Part shown: in pieces, positions 10,144 to 16,262 of the stretch | How the letters are laid out: the number at the start of each line of letters is the position of its first letter | How positions within the stretch are numbered: position 1 is the first letter of the stretch | Origin: Cyclobacteriaceae bacterium | GTDB lineage: Bacteria; Bacteroidota; Bacteroidia; Cytophagales; Cyclobacteriaceae | NCBI GenBank assembly: GCA_028284125.1 | Contig: JANQSI010000016.1 | Span: forward strand, 1 to 64,000 | DNA: 64,000 bases | Reading direction: 5' to 3' | Position numbers and translations under genes: made by a program | Notes under the pieces: generated by a model | Told to the model about the DNA's origin: nothing | Databases searched by the model: none | What the model saw: the letters and a program-made list of their open reading frames with translations, nothing else

Positions 10144-10674
10144 TTAATCAAGCAATAACTTCAATTTCCTGAATGAAAAAAGAAGACTTTGTACCGTCTG
10201 ATCGTCGGTAATAGTCTTCTTTTTTTCAAACATCAAATAATTCCCCTTTTCGAATTGGAACAACATTGAGTTTACAGTATTAGAGGGTCTGATTGTATAC
10301 CCACTCAATCTTTTGAAGTACATTCTGAATTCTTCGCCCTTAAAGAATTCTTCAAGTTCAGGGTTGTTCGATTCCACTTTAATGGATTCCAAACCCAGAA
10401 GAGAACTAAATATATTTGGTGATTTCACAAATAGAGAGAATGTATCATTTGAATTGAGGAAGACTTTGGTGTATGAATTTTTTGTAATACCTCCAAGTTT
10501 TAGCGCTTTTAATTTTTGGTAAAAAAGAAACTGAATTTGATCATCATCGAAACTTAACTTGTATTCAAACCTCAAAGCTGTAAGTAGATTTTTTTCCCTG
10601 TATTCAATATGACCATCATTTTCAGAAGTGAATCTCTTAAGTAATCTCTCTAAGGATGGATCAGCATTAATCAT
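10144..10674 (-). CDS. Unrecognised protein in the AT-rich Rhs region
   Basis: A 176-residue protein, polar at the N-terminus, with no signal peptide or membrane helix and a mixed alpha/beta appearance. It starts at an ATG and is convergent with the small membrane protein, with no spacer between the stops. The region is AT-rich like the Rhs tip, as is usual for toxin or immunity cassettes, but I recognise no family and do not assign a function. It points opposite to all its neighbours, so it probably has its own promoter between 10675 and 10790. Confidence 0.55.
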   Translation of the reverse strand: MINADPSLERLLKRFTSENDGHIEYREKNLLTALRFEYKLSFDDDQIQFLFYQKLKALKLGGITKNSYTKVFLNSNDTFSLFVKSPNIFSSLLGLESIKVESNNPELEEFFKGEEFRMYFKRLSGYTIRPSNTVNSMLFQFEKGNYLMFEKKKTITDDQTVQSLLFSFRKLKLLLD

Positions 10675-10748
10675 ATGCTTTTTAATTTAGGAGCTAAGAT
10701 ATTAAATACCCTATCTAGACGTAGAATTGAAATAAAAAAACGAGAACT

Positions 10749-10776
10749 AGGCGTCAGCATTTGCTACGCCTTTTTT
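10749..10776 (+). terminator. Rho-independent terminator-like hairpin
   Basis: The stem AGGCGT/ACGCCT (10749-10754 with 10766-10771) continues inward as AGC/GCT around an ATTT loop with one bulged C, and is followed by a T run. A near copy with a different loop stands at 14796-14818 behind the last tail-fibre-like gene. Here no convincing plus-strand gene precedes it. Confidence 0.6.
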
Positions 10777-10824
10777 ATCCATTTGCTTTCTCTAGCTGGC
10801 GCGAGCTTATCCATGATGCTAGTT

Positions 10825-10839
10825 CGAGCTTGCAGCTCG
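10825..10839. repeat. Left REP-like hairpin
   Basis: A perfect 6-bp stem CGAGCT/AGCTCG with a TGC loop. Its reverse complement is found exactly at 11465-11479 on the other side of the transposase gene. Confidence 0.75.
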
Positions 10840-10914
10840 GACTTTGGTATCACGTAAACTGAAAGTAGTCCAAGACAGCATTGGAATAAAATGATCTAAA
10901 GTAGTTTTCTTCCT

Positions 10915-11460
10915 ATGAGTAGAAAGTACAAGTTCTATAATAAGGAAGGATTATATTTTGTAAGCTTTGCAACAGTATACTGGATTGATATATTCATTCG
11001 AGACGAATACTTTGACGTAATAATCGAAAGCTTGAATTATTGCCGAAAAAAGAAAAAAATGGAGGTCTATGCCTTCTGTCTTATGCCAAGCCATGTGCAT
11101 TTAATTTTTAGAGCTGGCGATGCTAATCCTGGTGATCTGCTTAGAGATTTTAAAACATTTACTTCCAAAAAAATGCAAGCATCAATTGAAGGAAACAATC
11201 AAGAAAGCAGAAAAGAATGGATCCTATGGATGATGGGTAAAGCCGGATCAGCCAACAGCAATATCAAAAAAAAGCAGTTTTGGCAGCAGCATAACAAGCC
11301 AATAGAATTGTGGAGTCCATATGTCATCGATCAAAAATTGAGTTACATTCATAACAATCCTGTCGAAGCTGGTTTTGTACTTGAACCTGAGCACTGGAAA
11401 TATAGTAGTGCTATTGATTACAGTGGTGGCAAAGGATTATTGGAAATTGATTTGATTTAA
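10915..11460 (+). CDS. REP-associated tyrosine transposase (Y1/IS200-like fold)
   Basis: A 181-residue protein of the RAYT/TnpA-REP family. The N-terminus (YFVSFATVYWIDIF) and the HUH motif in MPSHVHLIF at about residue 58 are typical. The C-terminal half has the family pattern LWSPYVIDQKLSYIHNNPV followed by W-KYSSA. The catalytic tyrosine is expected in the later helix; Y139 in SYIHNNPV is a candidate by position. RAYTs bind and cut REP hairpins as single strands. Both flanks carry inverted REP-like hairpins and the frame looks intact, so the enzyme may be functional. Confidence 0.88.
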   Translation: MSRKYKFYNKEGLYFVSFATVYWIDIFIRDEYFDVIIESLNYCRKKKKMEVYAFCLMPSHVHLIFRAGDANPGDLLRDFKTFTSKKMQASIEGNNQESRKEWILWMMGKAGSANSNIKKKQFWQQHNKPIELWSPYVIDQKLSYIHNNPVEAGFVLEPEHWKYSSAIDYSGGKGLLEIDLI

Positions 11461-11464
11461 GGTA

Positions 11465-11479
11465 CGAGCTGCAAGCTCG
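11465..11479. repeat. Right REP-like hairpin
   Basis: The stem CGAGCT/AGCTCG with a GCA loop, exact reverse complement of the left copy. It begins 4 bp after the transposase stop codon. Confidence 0.75.
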
Positions 11480-11513
11480 CACCAGCGAAGGACCAGAACA
11501 TCAAGCAAGGGTA

Positions 11514-11897
11514 ATGTTTGAAAATAATGAAAATAATGGAGGTAGCGAATATGGCTATGGATTGTACGGCTCATCTGGAGATAAGGTAGTTGATGCTTAC
11601 GTAGCAGGCAAGATAATGCAAGGAGTTTCCAATGAATTAGGTTTAAATAAAGTTACTAATGAAGATATTATTGGTCTAATGGCACAAAGGATTGAGCAAG
11701 TCGGACCTGTTAAGGTATCGAATCATGGAATGAATCCAGATCAGAGTAATGTTCTTGATTTAGCTCCTTCTAGCCTGAAGAATCCAAGATTATTCTTTAA
11801 TGCTCTCCGTAAAGATTCGAGGATAAATCAGAGTAAATTATTTACACCATTTAACTCAACTGATCGTGCATTTCATATACAAATACCACAGCAGTAG
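11514..11897 (+). CDS. Unrecognised protein, possible orphan Rhs tip
   Basis: 127 residues starting MFENNENNGGSEYGYGLYG, no signal peptide, no membrane helix. The frame stays open upstream to 11451, across the right REP hairpin, so the 5' part of a longer gene may have been replaced by the REP-RAYT unit. A lipoprotein gene follows 19 bp downstream, which resembles a toxin-tip/immunity order. I see no DPxG Rhs core motif before it and recognise no catalytic motif, so the orphan-tip reading is a hypothesis only. Confidence 0.5.
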   Translation: MFENNENNGGSEYGYGLYGSSGDKVVDAYVAGKIMQGVSNELGLNKVTNEDIIGLMAQRIEQVGPVKVSNHGMNPDQSNVLDLAPSSLKNPRLFFNALRKDSRINQSKLFTPFNSTDRAFHIQIPQQ

Positions 11898-11916
11898 CTC
11901 AGATAAATTATTGAAA

Positions 11917-12387
11917 ATGACTCTGGCTTTATTTCTACTTTTAAGTGCATGTAGTAGTAAACCTGAAGATAATTCGAATGCGGAGATGCCTAGTGATACC
12001 ATAAGCAGCAAGGTGAAACTTGACAAGATTGATAAGCAAACAGAATCTAAAGATGTTGTAGATGAGAACAAGTCCAATTCATCGAAGATTGTCGAAGAGA
12101 CTTTTGAAGAAACAAAGTCTCAACAAGAGTTTGATAAGAGTTTACTCAATGGTATTTGGGGAGCTAACGAAGAAGACAATGCATTTTACAGGATTAAAGG
12201 CGATTCAGTTTATTACTTGGATGCCCCAAATGTTGGATACTACGTAGAAATGAGGAACAATTCATTAATCTATCATCTAGATGGTGTAAAACCAGACTTC
12301 AAAATAATTAAACTTACGAAGGATAGTTTAGTTATGAAAAATTTCGTTGGTGACATTATCAGGCTGCATAATAGACAAAATAAGTAG
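11917..12387 (+). CDS. Small lipoprotein, possible immunity protein
   Basis: The ATG at 11917 is chosen because it opens a lipoprotein signal (MTLALFLLLSAC with the lipobox LSAC) just after the preceding stop at 11897; the longer frame from 11866 overlaps that gene and adds a polar leader. After a linker rich in Ser, Lys, Asp and Glu comes an 80-residue domain beginning LLNGIWGANEEDNAFYRI, which looks like a small lipocalin-like beta fold. It probably sits on the periplasmic side of a membrane. Its role is unknown; its place after a possible orphan tip makes immunity one option. Confidence 0.55.
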   Translation: MTLALFLLLSACSSKPEDNSNAEMPSDTISSKVKLDKIDKQTESKDVVDENKSNSSKIVEETFEETKSQQEFDKSLLNGIWGANEEDNAFYRIKGDSVYYLDAPNVGYYVEMRNNSLIYHLDGVKPDFKIIKLTKDSLVMKNFVGDIIRLHNRQNK

Positions 12388-12446
12388 TTGGACTATCTAG
12401 ATTAGATTCCTTGCCTTTGAACTTTCAACACATTTAGAGAGCTTTT

Positions 12447-12477
12447 AAAGCCTGCTTCAATCGAGCAGGCTTTTTGT
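12447..12477 (+). terminator. Rho-independent terminator
   Basis: The 9-bp stem AAAGCCTGC/GCAGGCTTT (12447-12455 with 12465-12473) is followed by more T. It closes the small-gene cluster ending at 12387. A near copy is at 13477-13500. Confidence 0.75.
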
Positions 12478-12581
12478 TTTAAGTAGTGGCAAAATCGTGT
12501 GTTTTGACTGGTTTTTGACTAGGTTTTCTTACTTTCAATTGTTATTCTTGATATGTTCAAATCCACCATAATTTAAATTTC

Positions 12582-13460
12582 ATGACACGTATTTCATATG
12601 TTTTGATGGTTCTTCTAACTGGAGGACATCAAGCCCTCAAAGCTCAAGTAACAACTTCTGAAGTTAAGGTTGAGACGACCAGCAACAATTACACTGGGAT
12701 TGGCAGTACCAGTCCGACGGCTACTCTTTCCCTGAAGGGGCTCAATAACAATAGAGTGCTTGATGGATATAACATATCTGATGACCTTATGTTCATGATC
12801 AATACATTAAGCGGAAATCCTTATATATCCTTTTACAATGCAACAGGAGTCGTTGAGCTTCTAAAACTTAGTACAGTTGGATCGTCATTTATAAAAAGCA
12901 GTCAGGTCGCAATAGGTTCCGATAGTCCAACTGCAACACTTACATTAAGAGGGATATCCAATAATCGTGTCTTAGACGGTTACCAAGGAGGTACGTCCAA
13001 ATTGATGTTTATGATCAACACATCATCAGGTTGGCCTGATTTTTCCCTCTATAATAATCTAGGAACGTCCGTCTCGGTTAAACTTAATTCAAATGGTGAT
13101 TCTTACTTTAATGGTGGCAATCTTGGCATTGGCACTACAACTCCAGGCTATAAGCTTGATGTCAATGGGTCACTAAATGCGAACTCCCTATACAACTCCG
13201 GACAGCTAGAATGGTCAGATTTTGTTTTCAATGAAGATTATGATCTGCCGGATTTAAGCTTAGTAGAAAAATACATTGAAAAAAATGGTCATTTACCTGA
13301 AATACCAAGTGAGTCCGAAGTGATTGAAAATGGATATAATATTGGCAATATGGATGCTAAACTTCTTCAGAAAATTGAAGAATTGACGCTGTATGTGATA
13401 GCACAAAACAAAAGAATCAAACATCTGGAAGATGAAGTTTCCAATTTGAGAAAAAAATGA
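12582..13460 (+). CDS. Tail-fibre-like surface protein
   Basis: 292 residues with signal peptide (MTRISYVLMVLLTGG... ending KAQ), three GIG[ST]xxPxxxLxL repeats, two of them followed by similar NNRVLDGY segments, and the family C-terminal module in a more diverged form (DFVFNEDYDLPDL, HLPEIPSESEV, LLQKIEELTLYVIAQ) plus a coiled coil. It is monocistronic: terminator-like hairpins stand 105 bp upstream of its start and 16 bp downstream of its stop. The role is unknown, presumably a secreted fibre-like protein as for its paralogues. Confidence 0.8.
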   Translation: MTRISYVLMVLLTGGHQALKAQVTTSEVKVETTSNNYTGIGSTSPTATLSLKGLNNNRVLDGYNISDDLMFMINTLSGNPYISFYNATGVVELLKLSTVGSSFIKSSQVAIGSDSPTATLTLRGISNNRVLDGYQGGTSKLMFMINTSSGWPDFSLYNNLGTSVSVKLNSNGDSYFNGGNLGIGTTTPGYKLDVNGSLNANSLYNSGQLEWSDFVFNEDYDLPDLSLVEKYIEKNGHLPEIPSESEVIENGYNIGNMDAKLLQKIEELTLYVIAQNKRIKHLEDEVSNLRKK

Positions 13461-13476
13461 ATGATATGTCTATAGT

Positions 13477-13506
13477 AAGCCTGCTTCGATCGAGTAGGCT
13501 TTATTT
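13477..13506 (+). terminator. Terminator-like hairpin
   Basis: AAGCCTGCT/AGTAGGCTT (13477-13485 with 13493-13501) has one mismatch and a GATC-containing loop, then TTATTT. It is a close copy of the hairpin at 12447, so the gene between them is bracketed by related terminators. Confidence 0.6.
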
Positions 13507-13530
13507 CCACCAAATAAAATTTATGACAAA

Positions 13531-14718
13531 ATGAAAAAAAATGGAATAACTTCTTTACTTCTAGTTATTGGATCAGTTGCTTGGGGTCAAAACACCTTTC
13601 CATCTACAGGCAATGCTGGAATTGGAAACACTAACCCATCTTTCCATTTGACCATTGGTACAAACCTGAATAATTCCTACCAATCCTCACCTGATTTGGC
13701 AAGTATAGGGATCATGTCGCATGGTGTGGGTACTGCACAGGGAAATTTATATCTCCATAGAGACGATGTTACAATTAGCCAGAGTAATGTTTTGGGTTCC
13801 GTTCTCTTCACTGGTGCGGATGGAGGCGAACAAGTGGGTGCGGAAATTAGAGGGGTATCTGCCGGATCTTGGTCTTCAGGTCATTCGTCTTCTGACCTGG
13901 TATTTCTTACATCTACCTCAGGATCATCAACTCCTACCGAGAAAGCTCGATTAACGGATAATGGAAATTTTGGAATAGGAACAACCTCACCATCAAGCCC
14001 CTTGCATATAAAGTCTAACACGAATAGAACAATTAAACTTGATTTCACCGGAATTGGAAATGGTGCTTCTTACACTTGGCAGTCGCTTACTACAAACTCT
14101 GTAGAACAATGGAGGATTGTCGGGAGGGATGATGACAATGCCAATCTAGAATTTTGGAATAAAACTGCTGACAAAGTTCTTACCTTCCTTCAAAACGGTA
14201 ATGTAGGAATGGGAACATCTAATCCTGATGCAAAACTCCATATAGAAAACCCTACCGGTATTAACGGTACATGGTTAAAGTTTAGCGAAGGTGTTGTAGA
14301 CTATAGGATTTCAAATGAAGGTGGACGATTGAAGGTTCAAGAAGGGACCAATGACAGATTTGTAATTAGAAGTGGTGGTAATATTGGAATTGGAGTCGCA
14401 AGCCCCGATTCCAAACTTGTTGTCGATGGCAAGATAAGGACCGAAGAAGTAAAGGTTGAAATCGTGAATGGGCCAGACTATGTTTTTGAGGAAGACTATG
14501 AATTGCGAACGCTTCAAGAAACAAAGGAGTACATTGAATCAAACAAGCACTTACCTGAAATCCCTTCAGCAAGTGAAATGGAAACGAATGGAGTGGATCT
14601 TGGAGACATGAACATGCGACTTTTGAAGAAGATAGAGGAACTAACACTTTATCAGATCGAGCTACTCGAGAAAGTGGAAGAACTCCAGAACAGAGTTGAA
14701 AAGCTTGAAAATGAATAA
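13531..14718 (+). CDS. Tail-fibre-like surface protein
   Basis: 395 residues, the longest complete member of the family here. Signal peptide MKKNGITSLLLVIGSVAWGQ; GIGxxxPxxxL repeats near residues 29, 148, 228 and 287; then the conserved module (PDYVFEEDYEL, HLPEIPSASEMETNG, LLKKIEELTLYQIE) and a coiled coil with repeated VEELQNRVEKLE. The module has PDYVF without the preceding Trp seen in the three upstream paralogues. Probably monocistronic, ended by the hairpin at 14796. Function as for the other members: inferred fibre-like surface protein, ligand unknown. Confidence 0.85.
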   Translation: MKKNGITSLLLVIGSVAWGQNTFPSTGNAGIGNTNPSFHLTIGTNLNNSYQSSPDLASIGIMSHGVGTAQGNLYLHRDDVTISQSNVLGSVLFTGADGGEQVGAEIRGVSAGSWSSGHSSSDLVFLTSTSGSSTPTEKARLTDNGNFGIGTTSPSSPLHIKSNTNRTIKLDFTGIGNGASYTWQSLTTNSVEQWRIVGRDDDNANLEFWNKTADKVLTFLQNGNVGMGTSNPDAKLHIENPTGINGTWLKFSEGVVDYRISNEGGRLKVQEGTNDRFVIRSGGNIGIGVASPDSKLVVDGKIRTEEVKVEIVNGPDYVFEEDYELRTLQETKEYIESNKHLPEIPSASEMETNGVDLGDMNMRLLKKIEELTLYQIELLEKVEELQNRVEKLENE

Positions 14719-14795
14719 GAGAGTACAAACAACTCATTTGGAATTAAATGGCACTCTCTAATTAGGTGGAGTATGTCGCTATGAAAGTAGACACT

Positions 14796-14823
14796 AGGCG
14801 TCAGGTTTTCCTACGCCTTTTTT
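14796..14823 (+). terminator. Rho-independent terminator
   Basis: AGGCGT/ACGCCT (14796-14801 with 14813-14818), inner pairs AGG/CCT around TTTT, then a T run. The outer stem and the flanking bases match the hairpin at 10749, while the loop side differs in compensating pairs. Confidence 0.75.
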
Positions 14824-14863
14824 ATTCCATTTGCCTTCATAGCAAAAGTCAAAGCGAAGAAAT

Positions 14864-15054
14864 GAATTACAAGCGAGGTTTAGATGGTCAATGAGAGATT
14901 GACATGATATTGGAAGGTGTAGCTACAACCAACACCTAGGTAGGGTGTCAATTTGAAGATTGATCGATGAGAGAATTACAGGCAAGGTTCAGATTGTCAA
15001 TGAGAGATTGACAGGATATTCAAGGTGTAGCTACGACCTACACCTAGTAGGGGA
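14864..15054. repeat. Two copies of an 82-bp paired-hairpin repeat, period 109 bp
   Basis: Copy A is 14864-14945 and copy B 14973-15054, both beginning GAATTACA. Each has two hairpins: TCAAT-GAGAG-ATTGA, and AGGTGTAG/CTACACCT, the latter perfect in copy B and partly decayed in copy A. Between the copies a third, imperfect TCAAT...ATTGA is seen. The short frame beginning at 14960 runs through this and the next repeat and is not convincing as a gene. Confidence 0.65.
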
Positions 15055-15123
15055 TGAACACGCGTCACAGATGCGCGCCAGCAGGGGTAGCCAGAAGAGG
15101 ACAGCAAAGGGACTCAAAAAGCA

Positions 15124-15396
15124 ACTGACACACCGCAATCATCGACTGACGTTCCGCAACGTTTCACAAACACTCCTTTATTATTCACTGACGTTCTGCA
15201 ATTGTCAGCTGATGCTCCGCAACCTTTCACTCACACTCCTCCATTTATAATTGACACTCCGCAACCTTCCACTGACGTTCTATAATCATTCACTGATGCT
15301 CCATGGTTTTCAACTAGCACTCAATAATTGGTCACTGACGTACCATAACCATTCACATACATTCTATGGCTATCCATTGATCCTCCATTGATTTTA
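15124..15396. repeat. 13-unit degenerate 21-bp tandem array without indels
   Basis: Units start at 15124, 15145, 15166 and so on every 21 bp to 15376, with a consensus close to ACTGACGCTCCGCAACCTTTC. Individual units differ at many positions, yet the phase never slips. In one plus-strand frame the array reads as heptads of the type L-T-x-x-N-x-S, with one stop at 15248. The distance of 21 bp equals seven codons and also two turns of B-DNA. No gene is assigned here. Confidence 0.8.
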
Positions 15397-15417
15397 GCAT
15401 TTAACTGATTGTTTTAG

Positions 15418-15470
15418 TATGTTTGATCCACTCACTACTAATTAAATGTTAATCCTAAACAATAATTAGT
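15418..15470 (+). promoter_or_regulatory. Promoter -7 box and inverted-repeat leader of the 15471 gene
   Basis: TATGTTTG at 15418-15425 matches the Bacteroidota -7 consensus TAnnTTTG; the -33 element is not clear. The leader ends in TAATTAGT (15463-15470), directly before the ATG, and this pairs with ACTAATTA at 15437-15444. The stem would enclose the leader and could act on translation or be an operator. No Shine-Dalgarno sequence is seen. Confidence 0.45.
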
Positions 15471-16175
15471 ATGAGTAATGAGATTACCCGCACGTATAGC
15501 CTATCCGATGCTATACTGTTAACTCACATTGGAAAAGTTCTGGTTGAACTACCAGGACATCTTCCACAATTCGAAAGTATCGTTCCAAAGATCAATCAGG
15601 CTTTTGTAGATGGTTTAATCGCAGATCATATATCCGCTTTGGAAGAAGGCGGAGATGATGCAGCAAGAGGAGAGCTGGGTTCAAAAACCCAAGCCTTGGT
15701 AAATGAAATGGAAATTTCTAAAGGGTTGATAAAAAAGCTTCGATTCTGGATAGGAGAAGCTTTTCAAGATGATCCTGCCAAACATAAAAGCTTTCACTTG
15801 TCCAAATTCTGGAAGGTGGCTAATAACCAACCCAAACTTATTCAGTACATGAATATGCTGAGTTCACTTGTAAATGAAAACAGTGCAGCCTTACTGGCAG
15901 TGGGTGCAACTCAACAATTGATTGATGATTTAACCGCCAATGCAAAAGCGTTGATGGATGCTGATGCTGTACAAGAAACCAGCAAGAGTGGGCGTGCGAG
16001 TTCAACACAAGCCAGAATTCAGTTGTTGAATTCATTATATGACCGTGTCCAACTATTAGACGGTGCATCCGAGCTTGTCTTTGAAGGTGATCAAGTCACC
16101 ATAGATTTCTATGGACTACCCGTGGTAAGACCAAAAGCTGAGGACTTAGAAAGCGAACCCGAAGTTTCAATCTGA
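15471..16175 (+). CDS. Unrecognised helical cytoplasmic protein
   Basis: 234 residues, no signal peptide or membrane segment, mostly helical, with an acidic C-terminal tail (EDLESEPEVS). It begins MSNEITRTYSLSDAILLTH. The region around residues 85-115 (KLRFWIGEAFQDDP, FHLSKFW) is rich in aromatic and basic residues and might bind a partner. I recognise no family. It has its own promoter box at 15418 just after the 21-bp array, and a strong terminator behind it, so it is a single-gene unit. Confidence 0.75.
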   Translation: MSNEITRTYSLSDAILLTHIGKVLVELPGHLPQFESIVPKINQAFVDGLIADHISALEEGGDDAARGELGSKTQALVNEMEISKGLIKKLRFWIGEAFQDDPAKHKSFHLSKFWKVANNQPKLIQYMNMLSSLVNENSAALLAVGATQQLIDDLTANAKALMDADAVQETSKSGRASSTQARIQLLNSLYDRVQLLDGASELVFEGDQVTIDFYGLPVVRPKAEDLESEPEVSI

Positions 16176-16192
16176 ATCAACATCCCATTAGC

Positions 16193-16223
16193 AGCACGAG
16201 CTCCTATGTATGATGCTAGTTGA
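16193..16223. repeat. Degenerate REP-like remnant
   Basis: GCACGAGCT followed 7 bp later by ATGATGCTAGTT (16210-16221) resembles the left end of the REP-RAYT unit, where GCGCGAGCT is followed by the same 12 bases at 10813-10824. No transposase is attached here. Confidence 0.45.
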
Positions 16224-16231
16224 ATTCACTT

Positions 16232-16259
16232 AAAACCCTTCTTGAATGAAGGGTTTTTT
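16232..16259. terminator. Rho-independent terminator, probably bidirectional
   Basis: The 10-bp perfect stem AAAACCCTTC/GAAGGGTTTT (16232-16241 with 16248-16257) with a 6-nt loop and T or A runs on both sides lies between the convergent genes ending at 16175 and 16263. Confidence 0.85.
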
Positions 16260-16262
16260 CGT

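Larger units (their letters stand above)
10795..11489 (+). mobile_element. REP-RAYT unit (transposase gene with inverted REP-like ends)
   Basis: A single-ORF transposase unit flanked by hairpin repeats in opposite orientation: CGAGCT-TGC-AGCTCG at 10825-10839 and CGAGCT-GCA-AGCTCG at 11465-11479. The outer flanks also match: GCTGGCGCGAGCTT at 10795-10808 and, on the other strand at the right end, GCTGGTGCGAGCTT. This is the arrangement known for REP-associated tyrosine transposases, which act on REP sequences as single-stranded hairpins. The element separates the Rhs operon from the small genes at 11514-12387. Confidence 0.7.

Noticed and set aside
10675-10857. 60-residue frame on the plus strand
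   Set aside because: It runs through the terminator hairpin at 10749 and the left REP hairpin and has no family look; it is a chance frame.
14960-15250. 96-residue frame over the repeat region
   Set aside because: It spans the second hairpin repeat and half of the 21-bp array, then stops inside the array. No signal for translation. The heptad pattern is recorded as a finding, not as a gene.
15124-15396. CRISPR array
   Set aside because: There are no constant repeats with unique spacers; all 21 bp belong to one diverged unit, and no cas gene is near.
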